Shown here: one piece after another, positions 32,193 through 40,750 of the stretch
How the letters are laid out: every line of letters begins with the position of its first letter
Numbering within the stretch: the first letter of the stretch is position 1
Origin: Streptomyces longispororuber
GTDB taxonomy: Bacteria > Actinomycetota > Actinomycetes > Streptomycetales > Streptomycetaceae
Length of the DNA stretch: 47,629 nucleotides
Assembly: GCF_024448165.1 (NCBI RefSeq)
Contig: NZ_JAMOLN010000053.1
Coordinates: 1 to 47,629, forward strand
Direction of reading: 5' to 3'
Notes under the pieces: generated by a model
The model's input: only the letters and a program-made list of their open reading frames with translations
Database searches by the model: none
Told to the model about the DNA's origin: nothing
Made by a program: the position numbers and the translations under genes

Positions 32193-32675
32193 ATGACCAT
32201 CGAGGTACTCGTACCTGCCGAACCCGCCTCCTCGCAGGAGGCGTTCGGCGCGCTGTACGCGACGATCCAGCAGTTCTACGCGCACCAGATGCAGCTCTTC
32301 GACGACCACGACGCCGAGCGCTGGGCGGGTACGTTCACCGAGGACGCGGTCTTCGTCGTGCCCACGCTCGACCAGCCGGTGCGCGGCCGTGCCTCGCTCG
32401 CCGCGAACGTGCGCCGCAACAAGGAGCAGCAGGAGCGCAGCGGTGAGCAGTTGCGGCACTGGATCGGGATGCTCGACGTGCGGCAGCAGGTCGACGGGTC
32501 GCTGCGCACGCGGGCCTACGCCCTGGTGTACGCGACGCCGCGCGGCGGCGAGTCGAAGGTGTCGCGGGTGTGCGTCCTGGAGGACGAGCTGGTCCGCTCG
32601 CGCGGCAAGTGGCGGGCCCGCTCCCGCCTGGTGACCCGCGACGACCTGGCTCTCGCCACGAGTGCGGCGGCCTGA
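32193..32675 (+). CDS. NTF2/SnoaL-like polyketide tailoring protein
   Basis: 160 residues from ATG 32193 (GGGGCGAG upstream); an upstream GTG at 32169 would add eight residues. One NTF2-like cone fold is indicated by FYAHQMQLFDDHDAERWAGTF, split here only as a landmark, and the C-terminal strands (WRARSRLVTRDDL). It resembles SnoaL_4/ActVI-ORFA-type proteins in aromatic polyketide clusters, which assist cyclisation, stereocontrol or hydroxylation. It is the only plus-strand gene of the polyketide core, divergent from the ligase and convergent with the cyclase gene. Confidence 0.82.
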   Translation: MTIEVLVPAEPASSQEAFGALYATIQQFYAHQMQLFDDHDAERWAGTFTEDAVFVVPTLDQPVRGRASLAANVRRNKEQQERSGEQLRHWIGMLDVRQQVDGSLRTRAYALVYATPRGGESKVSRVCVLEDELVRSRGKWRARSRLVTRDDLALATSAAA

Positions 32676-32721
32676 CCGTTCGCGGGCCCGACTGTTCCCG
32701 GGCCTGACTGTTTCCTAGGCC
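32672..32721. repeat. Three 16-17-bp tandem repeats spanning two stop codons
   Basis: Units at 32672-32688, 32689-32704 and 32705-32721, of the form (C)TGACTGTTCCCGGGCC. The first contains the stop of the NTF2-like gene (32673-32675), the third that of the converging cyclase gene (32715-32717). Confidence 0.85.
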
Positions 32722-33632
32722 CGGCAGACCGGCAGGCCGCCGTGGTGCTCGGCCATCTCGCGGAACAGCGCGGGGATGTCCAGCGGGTCGCCGGGCGCCG
32801 CCCCGAGCTCCTCGGCGTAGGCGCGGTGCAGGTTGGGGACGAGCCGCTCGGCGTCGAGCAGGTCGGCGTACGGTCCGGGGCCGGCCTCCCGGGCGGTTTC
32901 GAGCGGGGTGAGGCCCGCCGCGACGCCGTCGGCCGCGAGGCGCTGGAGGCGGCGCAGATAGCCCTCGTTGACGTCGAACAGTTCGGGGCCGCCGACCGGG
33001 CCGTGGCCGGGCACGACGGTGACGGCGTCCAGGGCGCGCAGCCGGGCGAGGGCGTCGAGGGACCCCGTCACGGAGCCCATCGGGCAGAACGGGGTGGCAC
33101 CCGCCATCACCAGGTCACCGGTGAACAGCACCCGCTGTTCGGGCAGCCAGACGACGGTGTCGCCGGTGGTGTGCGCGGGCCCCGGGTGCAGCAGCCGGGC
33201 GTGTCGCGCGCCCACGTGGAGGTCCATCCGCTCGCGGTAGGTGACGGCGGGCACGACGATCTCCAGATCGCCCCAGCACACGTCGGGCCACAGTCCCGTC
33301 AGGTGCGTCCCGGCGGCGGTGGCCTCCTCGCGGGCCCGCTCGTGGCCGACGACGGTGGCCTCGGGGAAGACGAAGTTGCCGAAGGTGTGGTCGCCGTGGA
33401 AGTGCGTGTTGACGAGGAACCGCGGGGGCCGTCCGGCCACGAGCAGGACGTGCTCCCTGAGCCGGCGGGCCCGCGCCTCGGTGGCCACCGTGTCGATCAG
33501 GAGGCACTCGCCGTCCGAGACGAGGAGCCCGGCGTTGCTCAGGCACCAGCCGCCGTCGGGCTGCACGTAGGCGTGGACGCCGTCGGCGACCTCGCGGAAC
33601 CGGCCCTTGGCGGGCGCGTGGACCGAACGCAC
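32715..33632 (-). CDS. Metallo-beta-lactamase-fold cyclase/thioesterase, ActIV-like
   Basis: 305 residues from a GTG at 33632. The zinc-binding motif is HFHGDH (in NTHFHGDHTFGN), with later ligands in HTTGD, TGDLV and PGHGP. Length, the opening YVQPDGGWCLSNAG and context fit ActIV, the zinc hydrolase-fold enzyme that closes the second ring and releases the octaketide from the ACP in actinorhodin biosynthesis. It follows the minimal PKS ACP gene by 11 bp, which supports a core polyketide role over a resistance function. Confidence 0.85.
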   Translation of the reverse strand: MRSVHAPAKGRFREVADGVHAYVQPDGGWCLSNAGLLVSDGECLLIDTVATEARARRLREHVLLVAGRPPRFLVNTHFHGDHTFGNFVFPEATVVGHERAREEATAAGTHLTGLWPDVCWGDLEIVVPAVTYRERMDLHVGARHARLLHPGPAHTTGDTVVWLPEQRVLFTGDLVMAGATPFCPMGSVTGSLDALARLRALDAVTVVPGHGPVGGPELFDVNEGYLRRLQRLAADGVAAGLTPLETAREAGPGPYADLLDAERLVPNLHRAYAEELGAAPGDPLDIPALFREMAEHHGGLPVCRA

Positions 33633-33643
33633 CGCGGCCCCGT

Positions 33644-33907
33644 TCAGGCCGCGGCGCGCGCGGCCAGCGCGCCGTTGACGAGGTCGAGGTACTGGCGCGG
33701 CGTCTGCGCGTCGGCCAGCGCCTCCTCGTCGAGCATCACGTCGTGGTCGCGCTCGACGACGCCGGTGACCTGCAGCAGGGCCAGGGAGTCGTAGCCCAGG
33801 TCCAGGAACGAGACGTCCAGGGTGTTCTCGTCCAGGACGGTCCCCTCGTCGCCGCCCGCGGCCTCGCGCAGCAGGACGGCGAGTTCGGTCAGCTCCAGCC
33901 GCTCCAT
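33644..33907 (-). CDS. Type II PKS acyl carrier protein
   Basis: 87 residues from ATG 33907, chosen because AGGA lies five bases upstream; an ATG 12 bp earlier has no spacing for a ribosome site. The phosphopantetheine site LGYDSLALLQ is the usual one of type II PKS ACPs. It follows the CLF gene, giving the standard KS-alpha, CLF, ACP order, so it is the chain-carrying ACP of the minimal PKS. Confidence 0.95.
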   Translation of the reverse strand: MERLELTELAVLLREAAGGDEGTVLDENTLDVSFLDLGYDSLALLQVTGVVERDHDVMLDEEALADAQTPRQYLDLVNGALAARAAA

Positions 33908-33940
33908 GGTGTTCCTCATTCCTCGGTTGCCGGATCTTCG

Positions 33941-33970
33941 GGGGTCATAGGGGGTCATAGGGGGTCGTGG
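33941..33970. repeat. Three 10-bp tandem repeats between CLF and ACP genes
   Basis: GGGGTCATAG, GGGGTCATAG and GGGGTCGTGG in tandem, within the 89-bp gap upstream of the ACP start. Confidence 0.8.
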
Positions 33971-33996
33971 GGTGGGGCGTCGGGTGGTCGGGGCCG

Positions 33997-35253
33997 TCAG
34001 TGTGCGGCGCGCACGACCGTCGCCGCGTTGAAGCCGCCGCGCCCCCTGGCCAGGACCAGGGCGTGGCGCAGCCGGGCCGGACGCGGGGCGCCGGTGACCA
34101 GGTCCAGCGGGCAGTCGTCGGCGACCCGCACGGCGCCGGCCGTCGGCGGGACCACCTGGTCGCGCAGGGCGCACAGGGCGGCCGCCAGGTCGAGCGCGGA
34201 TCCGCCCGAACCCAGCCGCCCGGTCAGTGACTTGGGGGCGGTGACCGCGACCCCGTACGGGCCGAACAGCTCGGCGAGCGCCGCGGCCTCGGCCCGGTCG
34301 GCGTCCCGGTCGCCCGCCGCGTCGGCGAACACCACGTCCACGTCAGCCGGTTCGATCCGGGCGTCGGCGAGGGCGAGCCGGGCCGCGGCGAGCAGCCGTG
34401 GCGCGCCGGTGCCGGGCGCCGGGTCGAAGGTGGCGGCGCAGCCCTCGACGGTGCCGAGCACGGCGGCGCCGCGGGCGCGGGCCGCGTCGGCGTCCTCCAG
34501 GACCAGCAGGGCGCCGCCCTCGCCTGCCACGTGCCCCGACGCGTCGGCGTCGAACGGCAGATAGGCGCGGTGGGCGTCGGCACGCTCGCTCATGCCGCCC
34601 GCGGCGAGCTGCGCGGTCCAGCCCCAGGGGCACAGGGCGGAGTCGAAGCCGCCGGTGAGCACGGCGCGTACGCCGCCGCGGAGCCGGCGGCGGGCCTGCG
34701 CCACGGCGTCGAGGCCGCCCGCCTGCTCGCTGACGACGACGCCGCTGGGCCCGCGCAGTCCGTGCTGGATGGACAGCTGGCCGGAGTTGGCGGCGTAGAA
34801 CCAGGCGAAGGACTGGTAGGCGCCGACGTGCCGGCGGCCCTTGCTCCACAGGGCCTGCAGTTCGCGCTGGCCGAACTCGAAGCCGCCCATGGCGTTGGCG
34901 GTGACGACGCCCATCGCGTAGTCGGGCAGGCCGTGCGGGTCCAGGCCGGCGTCGTGCAGGGCCTCGGCGCCCGCCGCCAGCGAGAGCCGTGTCACGCGGT
35001 CCGTCTGCGGCAGCAGTTTCGCCGGTACGTGGTCCTCATCGACGAAGTCCGTGACCTCGCCGGCGAGCCTTGCCGGGTATCCGGAGGCGTCGAAGCGGGT
35101 GACGGGCGCGATGGCGAGTTCGCCGCGCAGCGTCGCGTCCCACCAGGCCCGTGCGCCGATGCCGCCGGGGGCGACGACGCCGAGTCCGGTGACGGCGGCG
35201 GTCATGCCGTGCCACTCGATCAGGCCGGTGTGCTCGGTGGCCACGGCGGTCAT
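33997..35253 (-). CDS. Type II PKS chain length factor (KS-beta)
   Basis: 418 residues from ATG 35253. The thiolase fold matches KS-alpha, but the active-site cysteine is replaced by glutamine in VVVSEQAGGLDA, the hallmark of chain length factors. It partners KS-alpha and sets chain length; with ActIII-, ActVII- and ActIV-like enzymes an octaketide is likely but not proven. Its ATG overlaps the KS-alpha stop (ATGA at 35250-35253), the classical coupling that keeps the heterodimer at equal ratio. Confidence 0.96.
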   Translation of the reverse strand: MTAVATEHTGLIEWHGMTAAVTGLGVVAPGGIGARAWWDATLRGELAIAPVTRFDASGYPARLAGEVTDFVDEDHVPAKLLPQTDRVTRLSLAAGAEALHDAGLDPHGLPDYAMGVVTANAMGGFEFGQRELQALWSKGRRHVGAYQSFAWFYAANSGQLSIQHGLRGPSGVVVSEQAGGLDAVAQARRRLRGGVRAVLTGGFDSALCPWGWTAQLAAGGMSERADAHRAYLPFDADASGHVAGEGGALLVLEDADAARARGAAVLGTVEGCAATFDPAPGTGAPRLLAAARLALADARIEPADVDVVFADAAGDRDADRAEAAALAELFGPYGVAVTAPKSLTGRLGSGGSALDLAAALCALRDQVVPPTAGAVRVADDCPLDLVTGAPRPARLRHALVLARGRGGFNAATVVRAAH

Positions 35254-36515
35254 GCGGCCACCCCCAGGTGGCGGGTGGTGAGGACCATCGCGCTCTGGAA
35301 GCCGCCGAAGCCGCTGCCGACGCTGAGCACGGTGTCGGTGCGCTGTTCGCGTGCGGTCAGCGGCGTGTAGTCGAGGTCGCAGGACGGGTCGGGTTCGTGC
35401 AGGTTGGCCGTGGGCGGCACCGTGTCGTGGGCGATGGCCAGGGCGCTGGCGGCGATCTCCAGGGCGCCGATCGCGCCGAGCGAGTGGCCGATCATCGACT
35501 TGATGGAGCTGATCGGCACCCGGTGGGCGTGCTGCCCCAGGCTCGTCTTGAACGCGGCCGTCTCGTGCATGTCGTTCTGCTTGGTGCCCGAGCCGTGGGC
35601 GTTGACGTAGTCGACGGCGGTGGCGGCCAGCCGGGCCTCGTCGAGGGCGAGCCGGATGGCCTCGGCCATCTCGCCGCCGTCCAGCCGCAGTCCGGTCATG
35701 TGGTACGCGTTGGAGCGGGTCGCGAACCCGGCGATCTCCGCGTAGATGCGGGCGCCGCGCCGGACCGCGCGGTCGTGCTCCTCCAGGACGAGCACGGCGC
35801 TGCCCTCGCCGAGCACGAACCCGTTGCGGGTCCGGTCGAAGGGCCGGGAGGCGGTGGCCGGCTCGTCGTTGTGCACGGAGGTGGCGCGGATCGCGTCGAA
35901 CGAGGCCAGGGTGATGGGTGTGATGGGGGCCTCGGCGGCGCCCGCCACCATGAGGTCGGCGCTGCCCTCGCGGATCAGCTCGACGGCGTGGCCGAGCGCG
36001 TCGAGCCCGGAGGTGCAGCCGGTGGAGACGACGCCGACCGGCCCCAACGCGCCGGTGTCGCGCGCCACTTCGGCGGCGACGGAGCTCGGCGCAAGGTAGT
36101 CGCCGAGCCGGGCCTCGGCCCGGGTGTGGTCCAGGAGCCACCGGCTGCCCGACTCGCTGACGTGCGCGTACACCTCGTCGAGGCCGCTGCTGCAGCCGAC
36201 GGCCGTGCCCAGGGACACGCCGGTGCGCTCGCCGTCGGCGGCGAGGGCGAGGCCACTGTCGGCGACCGCTTCCCTGGCCGCGACGAGGGCGAACTGGGCG
36301 ACGCGGTCCAGTCGGTGCGCCTCGGCGGGGGCGAAGCCGTGGTCGGCCGGGTCGAAGTCGGCCTCCGCGGCGATCTGCGAGCGGAAGCCGGCGGCGTCGA
36401 ACAGGGTGATGCGGCGGGTCGCGGTGCGTCCCTCGGACAGCAGCGACCAGAACTCCCGGGTGCCCGTGCCGCCGGGCGCGACCACCCCGATTCCGGTGAT
36501 GACGACTCGTCTCAT
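35250..36515 (-). CDS. Type II PKS ketosynthase alpha
   Basis: 421 residues from ATG 36515, with AGGGGG six bases upstream; an ATG 15 bp earlier is less well placed. The full catalytic set is present: cysteine in VVSTGCTSGLDA (C167), histidines in NAHGSGTKQND and MIGHSLGAIGA. It forms the condensing heterodimer with the CLF, extending malonyl units on the ACP. It is coupled to the CLF gene and preceded by a thioesterase gene. Confidence 0.97.
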   Translation of the reverse strand: MRRVVITGIGVVAPGGTGTREFWSLLSEGRTATRRITLFDAAGFRSQIAAEADFDPADHGFAPAEAHRLDRVAQFALVAAREAVADSGLALAADGERTGVSLGTAVGCSSGLDEVYAHVSESGSRWLLDHTRAEARLGDYLAPSSVAAEVARDTGALGPVGVVSTGCTSGLDALGHAVELIREGSADLMVAGAAEAPITPITLASFDAIRATSVHNDEPATASRPFDRTRNGFVLGEGSAVLVLEEHDRAVRRGARIYAEIAGFATRSNAYHMTGLRLDGGEMAEAIRLALDEARLAATAVDYVNAHGSGTKQNDMHETAAFKTSLGQHAHRVPISSIKSMIGHSLGAIGALEIAASALAIAHDTVPPTANLHEPDPSCDLDYTPLTAREQRTDTVLSVGSGFGGFQSAMVLTTRHLGVAA

Positions 36516-36568
36516 CGGTTGCCCCCTCATGTCGATCGGTTCCGGTTGCGGTGCTGGTCCCGCGCCGG

Positions 36569-37342
36569 TCACCGGCCGGCCGGGACGGGCGCGAGGCGCG
36601 TCACGGCGCGGCTCGCGCGGCCGAGCAGGCGGGGCAGTTCGCGACCCCGTACGAAGAAGTGGTCGCCCGGCACGGTGCGCAGGGCGAAGGGGCCGGTGGT
36701 CCAGCGCCGCCAGCCGGCCATGGTGGCGGCCGGGGCGAGCGGGTCGTCCCGGCCCGCGACGGCCACCACCGGCACGTCGAGCGGTCCGGCGGGCGACGGC
36801 CTGCGGGCCGCGGTGCGCAGGGCGTCGGCGAGCAGGAGGTCGTCCCGGAGCACGGGCAGCACCATCCGGTGCCACAGGCTGCCGGGCGCCGCGCCTCCGG
36901 GGAACGCCGCGAAGTCGCCGAGCAGGCCCAGCAGTTCCTCGTCGGGGGCCCGGCCGGCCTTGGCCAGGGCGAGGCTGGTGTCCGGCGGCGGGCAGGCGCC
37001 GACGACGAGCAGGGCGGGGGCGGGCAGCGCCATCTCGCGCAGGGCCCGGGTGAGCGTGAGGGCGACCAGGGCGCCGAGGCTGTGCCCGTAGACCAGGTAC
37101 GGGGCGGACGGGTCGGCGGTGCCGGTGATGTCGTCGGCCCCGGTGAAGTGGGGCAGCAGGTCGGCCAGCAGGGCGTCGGGTCCGGTGACGCGCGGCTCGC
37201 GGCGCCGGGTGTCGCGGCCGGGCAGCAGGTGCGGCACGGTCCGCGCGCCGGGACCGAGGTCGCGGCGCCAGCCCGCGAAGGAGGAGACGCCCGCCCCTGC
37301 GTGGGCGAAGCAGTGGACCCGGAGCGGCTGTTCGTCGGACAT
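36569..37342 (-). CDS. Type II thioesterase (polyketide half)
   Basis: 257 residues from ATG 37342. Opening VHCFAHAGAGVSSFAGW, nucleophile elbow YGHSLGALVAL, aspartate in AVAGRDDPLAP, and histidine in GDHFFV: a complete triad. This RifR-like family normally edits misloaded carriers, which is the likeliest function here; a release step in making the polyketide-peptide hybrid cannot be excluded. It lies directly upstream of KS-alpha in the same operon. Confidence 0.92.
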   Translation of the reverse strand: MSDEQPLRVHCFAHAGAGVSSFAGWRRDLGPGARTVPHLLPGRDTRRREPRVTGPDALLADLLPHFTGADDITGTADPSAPYLVYGHSLGALVALTLTRALREMALPAPALLVVGACPPPDTSLALAKAGRAPDEELLGLLGDFAAFPGGAAPGSLWHRMVLPVLRDDLLLADALRTAARRPSPAGPLDVPVVAVAGRDDPLAPAATMAGWRRWTTGPFALRTVPGDHFFVRGRELPRLLGRASRAVTRLAPVPAGR

Positions 37343-37417
37343 GCGGCGTACTCCTCGGGGTCGGACCGGACTGAGGTGGGGGTGAAGTGCCGGGCGCGTC
37401 TCGTCGGGCGCCCCGGC

Positions 37418-38239
37418 TCAGGCCGCGTAGAGGTTGAAGGTGGAGCCGCGGCGCGGTCCGCACAGGACGTCGAGGGCCGGGTCGACGGCGAGCATCGCCT
37501 GGTGCAGGCGCTGCAGTTGGGGCGAGGGTTCGACGCCGAGGTCCTCGACGAGCCGCAGCCGGAGCTTGCGGTAGACGTCGAGGGCGGTGGCCTGGCGTCC
37601 CGAGCGGTAGAGGGCCACCATCGCCTGCGAGTGCAGTCCCTCGTGCTGGGGGTGGCGGGCGATCAGGTCGGCGAGCTCGGCGATGACCTCGGAGTGCCGG
37701 CCGAGCCGCAGGTCGGCGTCGATGCGGCGCTCGACGGTGACGAGGCGGCTCTCCTCCAGGCGCATGACCTCGATCTCCAGGATCGGCCCGGTGCTCACGT
37801 CCACCAGGGCGGTGCCCTCCCACATGCCGAGCGCGTCGCGGAACCGCGCGGCGGCCTGCTCGTCGTCACCGGCTTCGAACGACGTCTGTCCGGCGGTGAC
37901 CAGCTGCTCGTACCGGTGTACGTCGACGCACTCCGGGGACACCTGCAGCAGGTAGCCGCCGTGTCGCGTGGCGAGCACCTCCTTGGCACTGCCGGGTGCG
38001 CCGGGCCCCATCGCTGTGCCGAGGCGCCGGCGCAGCTGCAGGATGTACGTCTGCAGCGTGGTCATCGCGCTCTGGGGCATGTTGCTGCCCCAGATCTCCT
38101 CCATGAGCGTGGACACGGGGACGACCCGGCCCGGATAGAACGACAAGAGCGCGAGGATCTGCCTCGGCTTGCCGGCGGTCGGCACGATGGACACTCCGTT
38201 GACGTCGGCGCTCAACGGGCCCAGAACCTGAATCTGCAC
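37418..38239 (-). CDS. SARP-family pathway activator 1
   Basis: 273 residues from a GTG at 38239, behind GGAGGA. N-terminal OmpR-type winged helix (IQVLGPLSADVNGVSI; PRQILALLSFYPGRVVPV; TLQTYILQLRRRLG) and C-terminal bacterial activation domain (BTAD) helices, about residues 95-250. This is the ActII-ORF4/RedD architecture. Such proteins bind 11-bp-spaced heptamers at cluster promoters; matching boxes are seen at 18544 and 32099. It lies between the thioesterase and PPTase genes, with a 102-bp gap upstream that may hold its own promoter. Confidence 0.94.
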   Translation of the reverse strand: MQIQVLGPLSADVNGVSIVPTAGKPRQILALLSFYPGRVVPVSTLMEEIWGSNMPQSAMTTLQTYILQLRRRLGTAMGPGAPGSAKEVLATRHGGYLLQVSPECVDVHRYEQLVTAGQTSFEAGDDEQAAARFRDALGMWEGTALVDVSTGPILEIEVMRLEESRLVTVERRIDADLRLGRHSEVIAELADLIARHPQHEGLHSQAMVALYRSGRQATALDVYRKLRLRLVEDLGVEPSPQLQRLHQAMLAVDPALDVLCGPRRGSTFNLYAA

Positions 38240-38341
38240 GGCTTCCTCCCATACCCGATCGAGTCCGCGGTGGTTCGATACCACCGGCGCGTCGCACGGT
38301 AGCCGTGATGTCCCGGCCACTCTTCGTATCTCCACTGCGGT

Positions 38342-39202
38342 TCAAGTCCGGCTCCACGGCGCCCGGTCGGCGTCCTGGCCGGGCGCTCCCACGGGCGGCG
38401 GCAGCACGACGCGCCGCGGTGCGCTGCGGCTCCACGGGAAGCCGTGGTGCAGGTCGAGGACGGGCTCCTCGTCGGGGCTCGTCATGACGGTGACGGCGAC
38501 GAGCACGCCGGGTTCCGGCTCCAGTTCGGCGAAGCGCCACTGTCCCGGCGGTTCGTCGTCGGGCGGCCGGAAGGCGAGCACGCCCTCGTCGTCGGCGAGC
38601 GTGAACGCGAAGGAGTCGAAGGCGAGTCCGAGCCCGAGCCCGCGCGCCTTGGCGTAGGCCTCCTTCAGCGTCCACAGCCGCAGGATCCTGCGGTCGCGGT
38701 CCCGGCCGGGGGCGGCCCGCGCGACCCACGCCGCCTCCTCGGGCGCGAAGCTCTCGACGATGGCGTCGATGCTCCGGTCCCGGTCGAGACGTTCCACGTC
38801 GACGCCGATACGGTGCCGGCGCACCACGCCGAGCAGGTTGTACCCGCCCGCGTGCGACAGGTTGAAGTCCAGTTCGCGGCCGCCGCGCGGCAGTCCCTCC
38901 ACGGGTTTGCGCAGGAACGGCCGGCCCCGCGAGGAGCGCCACAGCACGGCCTCGGCCTCGGGAACGCCGCTCTCCAGGGCCAGGACGCGGCGGACGAGCG
39001 CGTGCGCCACCAGGTACTGGCGCCGGTCGCGGTCGAACAGGAACCGTCCGGCGGTCTCCTGTTCCTGCTCGTCCAGCCAGTTCGTCGCGAGCGTGGCGGC
39101 GATGGCCGGGGCGAGCGCCTCGTTGGGGCAGAACCAGAGCTGGACGGGCGCCGCGGGCCGGGCCATCCGCTCGGGCCGGTCCACCAGTGCGGGAGACGTC
39201 AT
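38342..39202 (-). CDS. 4'-phosphopantetheinyl transferase (Sfp type, polyketide half)
   Basis: 286 residues from ATG 39202. Motifs: FLFDRDRRQYLVAHALVR, FNLSHAGG, GVDVERLDRD and WTLKEAYAKARG, with the metal-binding D-x-E and the CoA-binding WxxKEA. The C-terminal 40 residues are an additional, Pro/Arg-rich tail. Its dedicated role is probably activating the cluster ACPs. A second Sfp-type enzyme is encoded at 20108-20989. Confidence 0.93.
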   Translation of the reverse strand: MTSPALVDRPERMARPAAPVQLWFCPNEALAPAIAATLATNWLDEQEQETAGRFLFDRDRRQYLVAHALVRRVLALESGVPEAEAVLWRSSRGRPFLRKPVEGLPRGGRELDFNLSHAGGYNLLGVVRRHRIGVDVERLDRDRSIDAIVESFAPEEAAWVARAAPGRDRDRRILRLWTLKEAYAKARGLGLGLAFDSFAFTLADDEGVLAFRPPDDEPPGQWRFAELEPEPGVLVAVTVMTSPDEEPVLDLHHGFPWSRSAPRRVVLPPPVGAPGQDADRAPWSRT

Positions 39203-39263
39203 GCGTCCGGCTCTCTCCCCCGTCGGGCGGGTATGTGGTCGTGGTCCATGTCCGTGCGCCGCC

Positions 39264-40007
39264 TCAGTCCTGTCGGGGCATCAGGGTGAGCGCCTCGTCG
39301 ACGGTCATCCGCCCGTCGCGCACCGCGTCGAGCAGTTCCTCCAGCGGCATCGGCGCGGCGGCCCTGGCCTGCGCCACGGCGACCGGGTCGGGGCCGACCG
39401 GCAGCTGCGCGGCGATGTGGGCGGCCAGCGCGGTGAGGTTGGGGTGGTCGTACAGGACGCCGTCGCGCTCGCGCAGCCCGTAGACGAGGTTGATGACGGA
39501 GACGAACTCGGCGGCGAGTCCGGTGTCCACGCCGAGGCCGGTGAAGGACTCGGCGGTGTCGATGTCCCACGGGTCGCAGCACAGGATGCGGGCGACCTCC
39601 TCGCGCAGCACGTCGAGGACGGGCGGCGCGGGTACGGAGACCGGCGGCGCGGGCGTCTCGGGCGCGGGGGCGGCGGGCGGCAGCGGTGCCGGGACCGCGG
39701 GCGACGACGCGGGCAGCGCGGAGGACGGCGCCGTCTCGCGCGCCAGGTAGCGGGCGAAGTCCAGCGGTGTCGGGTGGTCGATCAGCGTGGCGGGCTTGAT
39801 CGCGGTGCCGTAGTGCAGGTTCAGGGTGGCCACGTACTCGACGGAGAGCAGCGAGTCGACGCCGCAGGTGCGGAAGGTCTGCTCGGGGTCGATCTTCTCC
39901 GGCTTGATGCGCAGGACGTCGGCGAGCATGCGCACGATCTGGGCCAGCGTGTCGGCCTCGTGGGCGGCGGGCGCCGCCGTGAGGGCGATCTGTCGTTCAC
40001 GGGGCAT
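39264..40007 (-). CDS. Tandem-ACP protein with a degenerate second carrier site
   Basis: 247 residues from ATG 40007 (GGAG five bases upstream). First carrier domain, about 15-88, has an intact site CGVDSLLS (S52). A Pro/Ala-rich linker of about 40 residues follows, then a second carrier domain, about 130-205, whose site is LGVDTGLA (T162): the serine has become threonine and the next leucine glycine. A C-terminal helical tail, about 215-247, may be a docking element. Only the first domain can be phosphopantetheinylated. Its place upstream of PPTase and SARP in the polyketide operon suggests a tether used between the PKS and another protein. Confidence 0.87.
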   Translation of the reverse strand: MPRERQIALTAAPAAHEADTLAQIVRMLADVLRIKPEKIDPEQTFRTCGVDSLLSVEYVATLNLHYGTAIKPATLIDHPTPLDFARYLARETAPSSALPASSPAVPAPLPPAAPAPETPAPPVSVPAPPVLDVLREEVARILCCDPWDIDTAESFTGLGVDTGLAAEFVSVINLVYGLRERDGVLYDHPNLTALAAHIAAQLPVGPDPVAVAQARAAAPMPLEELLDAVRDGRMTVDEALTLMPRQD

Positions 40008-40020
40008 GGGGGCTCCAATG

Positions 40021-40041
40021 GTCCTGGGTCCTGGGTCCTGG
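40021..40041. repeat. Three 7-bp GTCCTGG repeats
   Basis: Three exact tandem copies in the 50-bp gap between the TetR stop and the tandem-ACP start. Confidence 0.8.
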
Positions 40042-40057
40042 ATGTGCGGTGCGCGGG

Positions 40058-40699
40058 TCACGTGACGTCCGCCGGAGCGGGGACGTGGTCAGGCGCTTGC
40101 GTGCGGTACCAGACGGCTTCGTCCGGCGGTACGAGCAGGGTGAGGAGGAGGTCCCACGACGCGGCGAGCCGCCTCGCGAGTTCGTCGGCGGACAGCGTCT
40201 TGGCCACAGCGGCCAGCCAGCACACCGTCGCCCACAGCAGCGTCGCCGCTCCCTCGCTGCGGCCGGCGGCCCGCAGGTCGCCCGCCTCGCCGGCCCGCCG
40301 GAGCAGGCGCAGCACCTCGCGGTTCCACACCCGGTAGAAGTCGGTGACCGGGGGGACCCGGTCGACGCATTCGTGGGTGATCCGCAGTCCGGCACCGACC
40401 AGCGGGTCCTCGCGCAGGGCGCGGGCCAGCCAGTGCGTCATGTCGATGAGTACTTGTACGGGCGGGGTGCCGGCGTCCTCCTGACTCCGCAGGAAGCCGA
40501 CGAGCCTGGCGCCGCCCTCCTGTTGCACCGCGTCGGCGAGCTCGTCCTTGGAGGCGAAGTGGAAGTACAGCGCCCCCTTCGTCACGCCCGTGACCGCGAC
40601 GATCCGGCCGAGCGTGGCGCTGGCGTAGCCGTGCTCGGCGAACATGCGCGCGCCCGCCTGGATCAGGTTGTCCCGTGTCCGTTCCGACCTGGCCTGCAT
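40058..40699 (-). CDS. TetR-family regulator, gamma-butyrolactone receptor type
   Basis: 213 residues from ATG 40699. N-terminal TetR helix-turn-helix typical of ArpA/ScbR: RTRDNLIQAGARMFAEHGY, then VTGVTKGALYFHFASKDELA, split as landmarks. The C-terminal ligand domain contains W residues at positions usual for butyrolactone receptors. Such proteins repress SARP genes until a signalling lactone binds. It lies 51 bp after the SARP 2 gene in the same direction, and an inverted repeat overlaps the promoter of that gene. No AfsA-type synthase is in the window. Confidence 0.9.
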   Translation of the reverse strand: MQARSERTRDNLIQAGARMFAEHGYASATLGRIVAVTGVTKGALYFHFASKDELADAVQQEGGARLVGFLRSQEDAGTPPVQVLIDMTHWLARALREDPLVGAGLRITHECVDRVPPVTDFYRVWNREVLRLLRRAGEAGDLRAAGRSEGAATLLWATVCWLAAVAKTLSADELARRLAASWDLLLTLLVPPDEAVWYRTQAPDHVPAPADVT

Positions 40700-40750
40700 C
40701 GCGGCTCATTTCTCCCGATTCTCAAGGGCCCAGAACCCCGGGTGCCGGCC

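Noticed and set aside
32715..33632. Metallo-beta-lactamase gene as an antibiotic-resistance determinant
   Set aside because: Length, N-terminal sequence and position beside the minimal PKS ACP fit an ActIV-type cyclase/thioesterase better.
38268..38286. CGGTGG-TTCGATA-CCACCG hairpin resembling a tRNA T-arm
   Set aside because: No D-arm, anticodon arm, acceptor stem or CCA is present on either strand; it is a chance or regulatory hairpin upstream of SARP 1.
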